NCBI GenBank assembly: GCA_018292915.2 | Contig: JACVVK020000393.1 | Location: 436,001 to 500,000, forward strand | DNA length: 64,000 bases | From: Batillaria attramentaria | Taxonomy: Eukaryota; Mollusca; Gastropoda; Batillariidae | Reading direction: 5' to 3' | Part shown: one piece after another, positions 11,566 through 23,866 of the stretch | Layout: the number at the start of each line of letters is the position of its first letter | How positions within the stretch are numbered: position 1 is the stretch's first letter | Position numbers and translations under genes: made by a program | The notes under the pieces: model-generated | Told to the model about the DNA's origin: nothing | The model's input: the letters and a program-made list of their open reading frames with translations, nothing else | Databases searched by the model: none

Positions 11566-12300
11566 CTGTAGAACAGAAAATGATGGAATCATTTCGATTT
11601 TGTATTTCACAGTGACGATTGTGGTATTTCAGATTTATGATTTAATTGTCAGCGAATAGAATAATAAGGACCGTGCTGGTTTACTGGCCGAAAAGCGATG
11701 CGACTCCAGTCGTCTGTGATCTCAGATTGTGGTTAGGGCGTGTGGAAAGGCAGGCAGTGGAACGATCAGGACATTCTGGTCGTGTCAAAGGATTAAGATA
11801 GTATGGACATTACTGATTACACTCCGACGAGCATACACTGAACAGAAATTCACCTGGCCATTCTTACACGTCATCACATTGAATTAATACTCATCATCAG
11901 CTATTGTAAAATTGGAAATTTTGTTAGGAAGGCTGTGTTTAAAAAAGTGAGTCCATACAGTAAACTCCGTTTTTATCGGTTTTGTACGATGTGAACATCT
12001 CTCAGTGTTTAGTCACGAGACACGCGATAAACGTCAAACTCGTTACATTGCGGCATGTAGCGTAACATTGCTTGTTCGTAGCTGGAAGCTGAGTGTTTAT
12101 TTTCTTTATATTGTAGTGTAGGGAAAAATAAAAGAGCAGGTTTTATTATCATACCTCGACACTTCATTTCCTATATAAGAAACTATGTGATACAGCCAAT
12201 GACGTCACTTAAAAACATGCAGTGACTTTCAGTGTTACTGTAGGAAAAAAAAAATCCGGAGACGTATTTCTTTGTGCTTTGCTGCAAGTACATATCACAA

Positions 12301-12430
<130 letters not shown>

Positions 12431-12720
12431 CAATGAATCGGTGAACGAATCAATGAAACTGTATTCTACAACGGTAGAGACAGTTGACATCAGATAGTTT
12501 TCATACCTGCCGTTGCTAAAAGCTACTGTTTTCTAACTAATCAAAAAGAATATATCAAGAGGAAACGAGCAGCAGGTGCACACAAGTATGACATGTAATA
12601 TGCATATGCCAATGCAGTCTAATAACATGAACAACGGTAACAGAATCGCCAAACCTCAGGAAATGATATGTGTGGACATTATTACACATCTAACTGGGTT
12701 TTAATCACTAGGTAACTTAC

Positions 12721-12798
12721 TACACTTTGTGTCTTCGCAAGTGTGACCAGCTACGCATGTTACTGTCGATCCGTCACAGGTTCCCCCGGCGTTTGCCT
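12721..12798 (-). CDS. Exon (module type B, copy B3)
   Basis: This is a 78-base phase 1-1 exon with intact AG acceptor and GTAAGT donor. It encodes the type-B module with ANAGGTC at the start and an EDTK segment before the last cysteine. Its flanking introns are almost identical to those of B2 and B4, showing recent tandem duplication. Confidence 0.62.
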
Positions 12799-13533
12799 CT
12801 GTAGAACACAAAATAATGGAATCATTTCGAATTTGTATTTGACAGTGACGATTGTGGTATTTCAGATTTATGATTTAATTGTCAGCGAATAGAATAATAA
12901 GGACCGTGCTGGTTTACTGGCCGAAAAGCGATGCGACTCCAGTCGTCTGTGATCTCAGATTGTGGTTAGGGCGTGTGGAAAGGCAGGCAGTGGAACGATC
13001 AGGACATTCTGGTCGTGTCAAAGGATTAAGTTAGTATGGACATTACTGATTACACTCCGACGAGCATACACTGAACAGAAATTCACCTGGCCATTATTAC
13101 ACGTCATCACATTGAATTAATACTCATCATCAGCTATTGTAAAATTGGAAATTTTGTTAGGAAGGCTGTGTTTAAAAAAGTGAGTCCATACAGTAAACTC
13201 CGTTTTTATCGGGTTTGTACGATGTGAACATCTCTCAGTGTTTAGTCACCAGACACGCGATAAACGTCAAACTCGTTACATTGCGGCATGTAGCGTAACA
13301 TTGCTTGTTCGTAGCTGGAAGCTGAGTGTTTATTTTCTTTATATTGTAGTGTAGGGAAAAATAAAAGAGCAGGTTTTATTATCATACCTCGACACTTCAT
13401 TTCCTATATAAGAAACTATGTGATACAGCCAATGACGTCACTTAAAAACATGCAGTGACTTTCAGTGTTACTGTAGGAAAAAAAAAATCCGGAGACGTAT
13501 TTCTTTGTGCTTTGCTGCAAGTACATATCACAA

Positions 13534-13629
<96 letters not shown>

Positions 13630-13919
13630 CAATGAATCGGTGAACGAATCAATGAAACTGTATTCTACAACGGTAGAGACAGTTGACATCAGATAGTTTT
13701 CATACCTGCCGTTGCTAAAAGCTACTGTTTTCTAACTAATCAAAAAGAATATATCAATAGGAAACGAGCAGCAGTTGCACACAAGTATGACATGTAATAT
13801 GCATATGCCAATGCAGTCTAATAACATGAACAACGGTAACAGAATCGCCAAACCTCAGGAAATGATATGTGTGGACATTATTACACATCTAACTGGGTTT
13901 TAATCACTAGGTAACTTAC

Positions 13920-13997
13920 TACACTTTGTGTCTTCGCAAGTGTGACCAGCTACGCATGTTACTGTCGATCCGTCACAGGTTTCCCCGGCGTTTGCCT
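13920..13997 (-). CDS. Exon (module type B, copy B4)
   Basis: The 78-base phase 1-1 exon has acceptor CTACAG| and donor A|GTAAGTTACC. It encodes ANAGETCDGSTVTCVAGHTC followed by Glu-Asp-Thr-Lys-Cys (spacing C-x6-C-x5-C-x4-C). It belongs to a tandem series of about 1.2 kb units with B3 and B2. It differs from B3 by one Gly-to-Glu change near the first cysteine. Confidence 0.62.
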
Positions 13998-14302
13998 CTG
14001 TAGAACACAAAATGATGGAATCATTTCGAATTTGTATTTCACAGTGACGATTGTGGTATTTCAGATTTATGATTTAATTGTCAGCGAATAGAATAATAAG
14101 GACCGTGCTGGTTTTCTGGCCGAAAAGCGATGCGACTCCAGTCGTCTGTGATCTCAGATTGTGGTTAGGGCGTGTGGAAAGGCAGGCAGTGGAACGATCA
14201 GGACATTCTGGTCGTGTCAAAGGATTAAGATAGTATGGACATTTCTGATTACACTCCGACGAGCATACGCTGAACAGAAATTCACCTGGCCATTATTAGA
14301 CG

Positions 14303-14786
14303 CAGGGGCGCCGGAACCGGGGGGCAGGGGGGGGGGGCAGCTGCCCCCCCTGTACCCAAGCAGGGGGGGGGGCAAGAGTATCTTTTTGCCCCCCCCCCCC
14401 TCTGGAAAATCAGGTGACTATGGCAGGAGGGGGGAGGGGGGGGGGCAAAGCCATGGTCTTGCCCCCCCCCCTCCCTTCCCCTACCTCCCCTCCCCCTCTT
14501 CCGGCTCTCTCCCTTATCCCACTCAACAGAGAACTCAGTTTAGCCGTTGCATGAAATATCAAAACGACTTGGCAGACTTTCTTTGGGCAACGTCCTACCT
14601 TTCGGTGGCTCCCTGGTTCGTAAAGGTTTTTGTCTTCGCAGCATCTGAACCCCTCCTCCCCCCCCCCCCCCCCCCCCCCCCGCTTTTCACTTTCTTCGGG
14701 CAACGTCCTTCCTTTCACTGGCTCTGGCGTTTCCCCCCCTCTGAGATTCTGTCCCCCCCTCCCCCCAACATCTTCCGGCGCCCCTG
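14303..14786. mobile_element. hAT-like MITE with GC-rich core
   Basis: This 484-base insertion is absent from the two sister B units, so its borders can be read from the empty sites at about 11880 and 13100. It has terminal inverted repeats CAGGGGCGCCGGAA. The flanks TTAGACGC and GAGACTAT compare with TTACACGT in the empty site, which suggests a decayed 8-bp target duplication. Inside are long poly-G and poly-C runs. A GGGCAACGTCCT-containing segment occurs twice, about 115 bases apart. CAGGG-type ends and 8-bp duplications are characteristic of hAT elements. Confidence 0.6.
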
Positions 14787-15233
14787 AGACTATCATCACA
14801 ATGAATTAATACTCATCATCAGCTATTGTAAAATTGTACATTTTGTTAGGAAGGCTGTGTTTAAAAAGTGAGTCCATAAGTAAACTCCGTTTTTATCGGT
14901 TTTGTACGATGTGAACATCTCTCAGTGTTTAGTTAGCGATCAGACACGCCATAAACGTCAAGTTCGTTACATTGCGGCATGTAGCGTAACATTGCTTGTT
15001 CGTAGCTAGCTGGAAGTTGAGTGTTCATTTTCTTCATAGTGTTACAGTAAAATGTAGGGGAAAAAAAGAGCAGGTTTTATTACCATACCTCGACACTTCA
15101 TTTCCTATATAACAAATTATGTGATACAGCCACTGACGTCACTTAGAAACATGCAGTGACTTTCGGTGTTACCGTAGATAAAAGATCCGGAGACGCAACT
15201 TCTGTATTTGCAGCAAGTACCTATATCAAATGT

Positions 15234-15291
<58 letters not shown>

Positions 15292-15312
15292 TAGTAGAAC
15301 TATACAGAGAGC

Positions 15313-15380
<68 letters not shown>

Positions 15381-15797
15381 CTATTGCTTTAAAACGCACA
15401 AAAAATCAATCATAAACGAACACAAAAAAGAGAAGAATAAAACGACAGGCTAACAGTCGGCATACAATTTATCATTACTGAAACGTAATAATTATGGCAT
15501 CGTCATAAGTGATAAAGGGTATAACATTTGTGACGTCCTGCTTTACTGTGACATGAAGTATTTGAAGAGCCTTTCTTTAAAGACAGTGATAAAGGGTTTG
15601 GTTTTAACATGAACCTGAAGGCTGTTCCACAGTGTCGGTCATGAGAATCAGAAACTACATGTAAACATATCAATTCTTGGTCGCGAAATGATGTAGAGAC
15701 CGCTTACATTGCCGTAATTGGAGTTTGAGCGAAGGGCTAGCTTAGATAAATAGTCGGGAGCCGTTTTGTTCCAAATTTTAAGCATCTGCAGTAAGGT

Positions 15798-15836
<39 letters not shown>

Positions 15837-15837
<1 letters not shown>

Positions 15838-15923
15838 GCATGTTCCGCCATCACACGTCGCTGTATCAACACACTCTTGCGTCGGACTAGCAGCCGTGTT
15901 GCACGACTGTCCAGCATTGGCCT
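15837..15923 (-). CDS. Exon (module type C, copy C3)
   Basis: This 87-base phase 1-1 exon has acceptor TTTTCAG| and donor A|GTAAGT. It encodes ANAGQSC, then a nine-residue loop, then the type-C signature ECVDTATCDGGTC (spacing C-x9-C-x5-C-x4-C). The donor runs straight into a (CT)n microsatellite on the sense strand, behind which lies a 5'-truncated LINE. The same arrangement surrounds exon C2 at 8.8 kb, so both come from one segmental duplication. C3 and C2 differ by one synonymous change and one Asn/Ser change. Confidence 0.62.
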
Positions 15924-16231
15924 CTGAAAAATGGACAGATGATGTTTGTCATGACGATCTTGTGAGTATGTGTTTGATAATATTCAATCCGAAAAAAAGC
16001 ACTCCAGTCAAAATCAGACACAGTCTGTAGCGGAGGGGACAAAGTGAAGTGGCTGACAGAAGTGAGTACTTTATATCACAGAGTTCTTGCTTTAGACAGT
16101 ATCATCCGTTTGCAAAATCAAAACGGACATATAACAGACCCGTATGTGTACAAAATGGTCACAGCATTCACTAGTACAGACGGAGCTGTGTCGGATACAG
16201 CCCTTACTGACAGGTATTCTTTTATTAGGTA

Positions 16232-16620
16232 CTAGCTTTTAGGTACTACCCGGGCTGAGAATGGGATATGTGTGGTAAGTGCTTTTTGGTCTCCCTGACT
16301 GACGATACTTGGTGGAAACTCAGATTGTCCCAGATTTTTTTCCCCGCCAGATTGTTTTCGCATTTTCCAAGACTTTTTTCTTCGTCAAAACGTTTCCGGG
16401 GTCTCCCTGAGACGGTACAGCCACCAAGTCTGATTGTGATATGAGAACTCTAAATTGTATTTCTGGTCACCCTATTTGGCGATATATGGTGGAAAAGGAC
16501 GCTAAACTCCGATTTTTCTAAAAAATTTTCCCGCCAGAATGAGCGCTGACTTCCCCTGAGTACACCCACCATTTCTGATCGTGATGTAAGAACTCCAAGT
16601 TATGTTTAATCGAGCACACA
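16232..16620 (-). mobile_element. Helitron-like minisatellite element, copy 5
   Basis: CTAG|T on the minus strand at 16232-16235 and minisatellite monomers colinear with copy 3. Duplicated with its surroundings. Confidence 0.5.
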
Positions 16621-17025
16621 CAGATAGACTGTTCATTTATATATGATGTACCCGGCTTTGCCCGGGCTGATGATGTGCAGAAGTATCACTGGGACTGTTT
16701 GAAGATACGGAAGAAATGAGAAATCGCGCAGATACTGCGGGAACCGTTTGAACGATGAGAGGTAATCGATGTGAAGTCACCGAACTTAACTGAACAATGG
16801 AGTTACTTCCATGTACCGTGCGAATGGCGAACAGACACACAGACAGACACTGTTCATTTGTATATTATGTACTTGGACTATGAACGAATAACGGAGTTAG
16901 TACTTTTTTCTTTCTACACAGTGAAGGAAAGCCAGCGTCAGCGAAAGATTGCATCTCAAGCGACATCGAACATATTCATTTCCAATGACTTCTCGTACGG
17001 CACTTTCATACGTACTCATCTTTGA

Positions 17026-17295
17026 CTAGCTGTTGAACCTGGTTTCGCCCGGGCTGATGATGTGATATGTGATATGTGTAGCAAGTGCTTTCTGGTCTCC
17101 CTATTTGAGAATACGTGGTGGATGAGGATGTAAAACTCCGATTTTCCGAGATTTTTCGCCATCAGCTTGTGTTTCGTGGTATACCCGAGTACAGCTAGGG
17201 CTGGTGATGCGATCTGTCTTGCGAGTGTTTTCTGGTCTTCCATGCGATATATGGTAGAAAAGGACGTTAAACTTGGATTTTCTGGAATTTATTTT
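17026..17295 (-). mobile_element. Helitron-like minisatellite element, copy 6 (shortened)
   Basis: CTAG|T at 17026-17029 on the minus strand, then two to three monomers. Colinear with copy 4 but internally deleted. Confidence 0.5.
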
Positions 17296-17383
17296 CTTTG
17301 ATAATACATGTATATCCACGTAGCTATGTATCGAACAGACTGAAAGTATCAATGTTAATAGGGAGATACAAGGAATGACTTAC

Positions 17384-17467
17384 TGCACGTGGTGTCACAC
17401 GTATGATCAGCCAGGCAGTTCACTGGAGGGCTAGCAGTTGTGTCACAATTTTGACCAATGGTTGCCT
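17384..17467 (-). CDS. Exon (module type A, copy A3)
   Basis: The 84-base exon is bordered by CTTGCAG| and A|GTAAGTCATT and is phase 1 at both ends. It encodes a module starting ATIGQNC with cysteine spacing C-x9-C-x5-C-x3-C and the type-A signature NCLADHTC. Spliced to its neighbours, the junction codon is AAG (Lys), as at every other junction of the array. It is most similar to exons A2 and A1. About 180 bases further 5' lies a truncated type-B exon, so this pair mirrors the A/B order seen at 0.8-1.06 kb and 10.7-11.6 kb. Confidence 0.6.
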
Positions 17468-17643
17468 CTGCAAGAAAGCAAATGGGCTGTAAGTTTGGCA
17501 TGTAATATGAGAGAGTTAATGCAGTCTTATAACACGAACAACATTGAATAGAATCGCCAAAGCTCAGGAAAGGAATTGTATGAACGAGCAGTGACTCGAC
17601 GTTATCACACATCAAACTGGGTTTTAATCGCTAGGTAACTTAC

Positions 17644-17661
17644 TACACTTTGTGTCTTCGC
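17644..17661 (-). pseudogene. Truncated type-B exon remnant
   Basis: The last 18 coding bases and the GTAAGT donor of a type-B exon are present and match exons B3 and B4. The sequence then jumps to intron sequence that in those copies lies several hundred bases upstream (compare 13285 onward). The acceptor and about 60 coding bases are deleted, so it cannot be spliced as a normal internal exon. Confidence 0.65.
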
Positions 17662-17912
17662 GGAATGTAGCGTAACGCTGGTTGTTCGTTGCTGGTATCT
17701 GAGTGTTCATTTTCTTTATATTCTAACGGTAAATGTAGGAGAAAAGAGCAGGCTTTATAATCGTACTTCGACTCTTCATTTCCTATATAACAAATTATGT
17801 GATCTAGCCACTGACGTCACTTAAATACATGCACTGACTTTCAGTGTTACTGTCGATAAAAGAAAGATCCGGAGACGCAACTTTTGTGTTTCGCTGCAAG
17901 TACATATCTCAA

Positions 17913-17969
<57 letters not shown>

Positions 17970-18150
17970 CTCAGTAGAAATATAAACAGAGAGAGAGAGA
18001 GAACAAGAACAAGAACCTTTATTTTACAACGGTAGAAGTTACAGGCATATTCATACCAATTTTAAAACTTGCCGTTGCTACACTACATGAGCTAATACTA
18101 CTGAAAAATTAAGAAAGAAGAAAAAGAAAAAAAACAAAAAAAAAAAAACA

Positions 18151-18202
<52 letters not shown>

Positions 18203-18443
18203 CATCACGCATGAATTATTCGCACGCACCTATGCAGAACATAATCATAAGCGGAAATAATGTCATAATTTCTATAGAAGTGGACAAAAATGACGATGAG
18301 TTATCTCGCACACAGATAAGAGAACGTTATTCATATTGCTGAAAGGTGAATGTGGGTACTTGGCGCTAAATAAAATGTAGTGACGCATGTGCAGGTGAAA
18401 AGCAGTGACATAGCCATAGCAATGACAATGAGCAGCTCATGAT

Positions 18444-21314
18444 CTAGGATACCAAAAAATTTATGAAATCCTTTTTAAACGATGAGAGTGAACTACTTGT
18501 TGTAATGAGAGTGGGCAAGCTGTTCCAAAGAGTGGCACCCGAGAATGATAAGCTAGTTTTAAATATATCTATTCTTGGACGTGGGATAATTAGGCGTAAC
18601 CTGGAGTTTGGGTAACGGGAGTCTGAAGTAGTAAAGAGATGACTGAGGTAGTGGGGAAGAAAACCATTAAGGATTTTATACATGAAAACGCCTTTATTAA
18701 AAAGAAGTTGTTTTGAAAGAGGGAGTATCTCTAGATTCCGGAGCTTCTGGTCAGTGGATAAGGAGGGGTCAGGTAGGATCAGTTTTGCTGCTCGTCGATG
18801 TAGGGAGTTGAGTCTTTTTAGGTGTACGTCACTGCTTTCATCCCATATGGTAGAGGCGTAGTCAATATGAGTCTTGATGTGGGCCGAATAGAATAACTTT
18901 CGAGTGTCTGCGTCAATGAAATGTCTCAGCCTTGACAGTAGGAATAAATTTCTCGATACTTTTTTGCAGACTTTATTAATGTTGGCCTGCCATTTCAACT
19001 GGTTGTCAACGATTACACCCAGTAAACGGTGTTCATTGACTTGAACAATGGCCTGGTTATGGAGAGACAAATTGAGTGCAAGTGGGTTGAGCTGATGTTT
19101 CTGTCTCGTAGTTATGATCATGCACTCAGTTTTGGACGGATTAAGTACCATGGAGTTACGTTCACACCAGTTGGACACTTCATCCAAGCCCCGCTGCAAC
19201 CGTCCGCTAACTGTGTTGATGTTTTTGTTGGAAGTGTGAATGGTAGCGTCGTCAGCGAATAAGTCGCATGATACTTGTTCGTGGTTAAGGTGTAACGGGA
19301 GGTCGTTGATGAATATGCAGAATAAGAGGGGTCCAAGGATGGAACCTTGGGGTACTCCTCGTGTTACTAACCCGTTTGAAGAAAAAGACACATTGACGGT
19401 GACCTGCTGGTGTCGGTCGCTAAGGTAAGATCTGAAAAAGTGGGACGCCTCAGGCGCCTTGGGAGGCATTTGGATTAGACTCTTAGGACAATGTAACGGA
19501 GAGCTGTTGGCCGTAGGAACTAAACCTTGATCAGCTGATGAGGCGTTACTTAGATAAAGTGTAAGCTTCGTGAGAAGAATGTTGTGGTCGACAAGGTCAA
19601 AGGCTTTCCGTAAATCAACAAACAAGGTTCCAGTTAGTTCTGAATTATTCATGGCAGATAACCATATATCCGACAGTCGTGCTAGGGCTGTGTGACAGGA
19701 GTGCTTTCTCCGAAAACCTGACTGGTGAGGATGGAAGAGAGAGTGCTGCTCAAAGAATTCTGTTAAATGTTTATGGATATGCCGCTCCAGGGGTTTTGAC
19801 AGGGCAGAAAGTAACGATATCGGACGATAGTTGTTTATGTCAGCCAGTTCCTTTGTTTTAGGGATAGGTATGAACTTTGCTTTTTTTAATTCAGTCGGGA
19901 AAACGTTTTGTTAAATACAAAGGTTATAGATATACGTTAAAGAGTCGATGATATATGGGAGGGATAGTTTTAGTATTTTGGGGCTGATCTCGTCAGGTCC
20001 TGCAGATTTTTTATTCGGCATTGAATTTATGAGCCTACCGACTTCATGTACCGCTATTGGGGGAATGACGAACGGATCACAGCCTGCTGTTCTTTCTTTA
20101 CAGAACTGGACAAGTGTTTCAGGACAGGTGAAGGGATCGGTATCTTCTGGTGAGGGGGCAAGGGATTCAGCAATAGACAGAAAGTGTTTGTTAAAGTCGT
20201 CTGCGGTCAGACAAGAAGGGATAGGAGGGCCTTTTTTGTCAGCGCCCCCAGTCACTACAGCCATGGCACGCCAAACTGAGGACGCGTCTTTGTCCTGTTT
20301 GATAAGCCGATTAACGAGAGCTTTCTTTGCTCGGCGGACTAGTGATCTGACGCGGTTTCGCTCCTGTTTGAATTCACTGAATCGTTTTTGTTTCTTCAGC
20401 TCATTCCTGGCTTTCATGGCGGCTATTATTTCTTGAGATAACCAAGGTGGAACAGTAGTATGTTTAACTCGTTTACGGCGTAACGGTGCATGCAAGTTTA
20501 AAATCTCTAAAAGTATTTGGTACCAGACCGCAAGTGCGCGGTCAGGTTCGTTCTCTTGGAACACGTGGGAAAAATTTGCATCACTGAGATCTGAAAGAAA
20601 GTCATGTTCGTTGAATCGTTTAAAGGATCTGTATGTAATGTATGTGTGTCCACCCTTCTTGGCTTTCGGAAGGTTTGCTGACCATGTGCAACTAACTGGG
20701 AAGTGATCACTGATGCTAAGACTATGTACAGTTACATTGTTGACCACCGCGGGCTTATTTGTATATATATGGTCTATGACTGTTGACGATGTTGGGGTGA
20801 TTCTAGTAGGATTATTAACAAGTTGTTTCAGTCCCACTAGTGTAGTAGTACAGTCCCACGCACTGTGTGGCTTCAACATATCAATATTGAAGTCACCCAT
20901 GAGGAGAACGTCAGGACTGCGCGAGCAGGCCTTGTCACACATACGTAGAAAATGATCGTACCATTCGAGAGTTGCAGCAGGGTTGCGGTACAGGAAACCA
21001 ATCAGTAATGTGGGAGAATGGGAAGTTTTCAGCTCGAGCCAAATGCACTCAACTTCTTTGGTTTCTAAATCTGTTCGTCTCTGCACTGAATCCAGCAGAG
21101 AAATGTGTATATAAACAGCTAGCCCTGTCTCGCCCGGCATACTAGGATCTCGTCTGATGATGGAAAAATTAGGCACGTCGATTGACAAATTAGTTATGCG
21201 TGTATTGAGGCGTGTTTCAGAAAGACCGAAGATATGAAACGGCTCGGGCTCATTCAGAAAAACACAGATATCGGGTATTTTATTGGCAAGGTGTGTAACG
21301 TAAGGCGGTCTCAC
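18444..21314 (-). pseudogene. LINE-A ORF2: endonuclease and reverse transcriptase, one internal stop
   Basis: The frame encodes an APE-type endonuclease (SETRLN near the start, LLMGDFNID, then SISDHFPVSCTW). This nicks target DNA. Next comes a reverse transcriptase with NYRPISLL, VDLRKAFDLVDH, GVPQGSILGPLLF and FADDATIH, and a C-terminal region ending in RPRIDIFKTSLSFSGATLWN. Upstream and downstream parts are in the same frame. The only break is a TAA at 19911-19913 where LINE-B has a Lys codon. A stop 18 bases before the first sense codons and the missing start of the endonuclease domain suggest the N-terminus is damaged. The lack of RNase H and the motif style place it in the CR1/L2/Rex1 group. 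Confidence 0.8.
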
Positions 21315-22420
21315 ATTTTCACTCCGCTTTCACATCACAGACATTCAGAAAGGCACGCATGCAAACGTCATCCACTCCCTTTCATACACACAAGCAAATA
21401 GTTATTCTTTTGACTGAGACCTTTTATACACGAAAACAATCAAACAAACACATGAATTAATAAGTAGATTTAAGGCTTAACTACATTCACAGCTGAAAAA
21501 CAGAAGCCTCCAAATTCACCAGCACATCGGTTATTCAAAGGATATGTGCCTGGATATAAAATTTACTACAACGCGGACAAAAGCCACTATAAACAATTAG
21601 ATGTGAAATGAATAAAGTGAAATAAACAAGATGACTCAACAAGCTTGGTCGAAACGATGCTGTAGACTGGGTGAAGACTTGTTGGTCTTGAATAGAAAAT
21701 ATTTACACTTGAGCCAGACGATTCCTCTGGGAATTCCGGGCGATTCAAATCTTTTCACCTTCTCCTGGAATGAGTGAAGAGAAGCACTTCTTCTGGAAGT
21801 GACTTGAACGATGCTGGACCGCAGACACCTTCACAAAGGATACGCTGAGGATGGTGTACCCCATCAGACTCAGGGATAGCTCCACCTTGACACGGCGCTC
21901 GACTGGATGGCTGCACGTGATCTCAAGGGAGACAAACACACGTCGCTGGCTTCAAGCTCCACAACGACGGGGCAGACAATGGTAGACAAACATGGTGTCG
22001 TGTACGCTGATCAGGCGGACATATTACAATGCGGTCAGCTCACCGGGTCTCCGGCGTCGTTCCTGTACAATATTAACCCGTAATTACTACCACTATCTCG
22101 GATAGTATTTCTTCTCCATAAACTAACTTTGATCCTGAACAAAGTTCCATTTCAACAACAATAACATCTGACATCGATCTCGAAAGTTCCAGTTATGAAT
22201 TGATATCAGAAATTATCAACAAATTCACCTTCCAGTTACCAAGTACCCATACAATATCAAACAGTTCAAACTTATATCCACATCATTAACCTCAAACCAT
22301 ATTCTCACAACTGATTCCTCACAAGAATGAAGTTCAAAACATCCTACCAAAAATTCTCTCATTTGAATAACCATTTGAGAAGTCCAACATTCAGAACTAA
22401 ATCAGATATACATCATAATA
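21315..22420. other. Unassigned sequence within LINE-A
   Basis: No open frame or recognisable motif was found. It is AT-rich to about 21650 and then contains a unique-looking stretch. It may be the LINE-A inter-ORF region or an unrecognised insertion. Confidence 0.3.
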
Positions 22421-23728
22421 CGAGGGTCACCCCTTAAGTTCGTGAATGTGGCGAAATGTGAGCATGCTGTAAAGTCTTATCTAGCTCAGTTTTTCGAAAT
22501 ATCCTCCGTTAGCTTGTATGCAGCTTTCCATCCGTCTGAACCAAGAAGCCACTGCTCCAGCCCACACCGACTTTGGTATACCAGAAATCTGGCCCTCGAC
22601 AGACGCTCGAGCATCTTCAACTGTTTCAAACGCCTTTCCCTTCAGCTCCTTTTTAACAAGAGGGAATAAAAAGAAGTCACAAGGGGCTAAGTCAGGGGAA
22701 TACGGAGGATGAGTGACGAGCTGGACCTGGTTTTCTTGTAGAAAGTCCAAAGTTGCAGCAGCCGTGTGAGCACTGGCGTTGTCATGGTGAAGGAGTAGGT
22801 GGCGGGTACCTGTCCGTGGGCGCCGTGCACTCCAAGCCTCAAACACCTTGGGCAGGCACGTGTTGATGTACCATTCGGCATTGACGGTCTTCCTCTCCAG
22901 AAGTGGTACGGTGGCTACGTGACCAGATTTTGCAAAGAAAACAGCAATCATTTGCTTCGAGACACTTCTCGATCTTTTGAATTTTACAGGGGGGGATTCC
23001 CCTGGAAACAGCCATACAGAGGACTGCTGCTTTGTTTCAGGATCATACTGATACACATATGTTTCATCACCAGTAACAATGTTACTGACCCGATCTGACC
23101 TTCCTCCGTCGAATTTTCGAAGCATATAGAGGCACCATTCGATCCTTGCCCTCTTTTGTTCCTCTGTCAGCTGGTGGGGCACCCAACGCGCACAACGCTT
23201 CCGAACACAGAGATGGCACCGTAAAATTCTGTCCAAACTGCCCGAGGAAAGGTTCAAAGTGTCCTTTATCTCATCCTCTGTGATTCGCGGGTTTTCCTTC
23301 ATTAGGGTCTTGACATCGTTCACGTTCCCATCTGTAGTAACGGAAATTGGTCGTCCGCAACGGTCACTATCTTCTAACGACCTCCTCCCGAACTGGAATT
23401 CCTCGAACCACTTGTAGACCATGGATCTCGACGGAGCTTGGTCACCAAAACACCTGGTCAAAATTTCAGAACTTTCCTGGAAAGACTTTCCTTGAATAAA
23501 ATCGTAATACATCATGGCTCTTAAATCTCTGTTTGAGAGGAAATTTGCACCTCCTTCTGAAGCATCACCCTTACCCTCCATTTCGTCGCGTAGGGAAAAA
23601 ACGACTGAGAGTAGAAGTCTGAATTTTTGTCTCATAACTATGATGACATTGCTTGTGATGATGACGTAAACAATATTTTTTGATGTCATCTGTTCTTTCA
23701 CATTCACGAACTTATGGGGTGACCCTCG
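22421..23728 (-). mobile_element. mariner transposon with TA target duplication
   Basis: The element is 1308 bp, the usual length for mariner. Terminal inverted repeats of about 28-30 bp start CGAGGGTCACCCC and differ at one position. TA dinucleotides flank both ends (22419-22420 and 23729-23730). One transposase ORF fills it. The near-identical ends and unbroken ORF suggest a recent insertion. Confidence 0.9.
22481..23581 (-). CDS. mariner transposase (D,D34D)
   Basis: The DDE transposase that cuts and reinserts the surrounding mariner by binding its inverted repeats. An N-terminal helix-turn-helix region (YDFIQGKSFQESSEILTRCF and a second HTH near RITEDEIKDTL) is followed by the linker motif WVPHQLTEEQKRARIEWC. 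The catalytic residues are the Asp of TGDET, the Asp of LHHDNASAH and the Asp of YSPDLAPCDFFLFP, with exactly 34 residues between the last two. I chose the Met at 23581 (366 residues) because it precedes the conserved domain closely. An in-frame Met at 23635 would also lie inside the element, whereas earlier ones overlap or precede the inverted repeat. No stop or frameshift is present, so it may be active. Confidence 0.88.
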   Translation of the reverse strand: MEGKGDASEGGANFLSNRDLRAMMYYDFIQGKSFQESSEILTRCFGDQAPSRSMVYKWFEEFQFGRRSLEDSDRCGRPISVTTDGNVNDVKTLMKENPRITEDEIKDTLNLSSGSLDRILRCHLCVRKRCARWVPHQLTEEQKRARIEWCLYMLRKFDGGRSDRVSNIVTGDETYVYQYDPETKQQSSVWLFPGESPPVKFKRSRSVSKQMIAVFFAKSGHVATVPLLERKTVNAEWYINTCLPKVFEAWSARRPRTGTRHLLLHHDNASAHTAAATLDFLQENQVQLVTHPPYSPDLAPCDFFLFPLVKKELKGKAFETVEDARASVEGQISGIPKSVWAGAVASWFRRMESCIQANGGYFEKLS

Positions 23729-23866
23729 TAGCATCAAGTTACCCATAGGGTTATCAAACAATCCACTTGATCTTGAAATAGACAAACAATATTCAAAAAT
23801 CAAACATACCTGTAGCGCTATGGCATACGGAACACAAAGAAGCCGGGTGGGGAATAAAAAGACCTG

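Larger units (their letters stand above)
15310..17385 (-). repeat. Segmental duplication carrying exon C3 (copy of 8.3-10.7 kb)
   Basis: Partner of the block at 8271-10740. The LINE tail between its terminal hairpin and the (CA)n is deleted here. The second Helitron-like array is shortened. Confidence 0.7.

Noticed and set aside
14161..14787. 208-residue open frame with Pro/Gly-rich sequence
   Set aside because: It runs through the poly-G/poly-C core of the inserted MITE and is absent from sister units.
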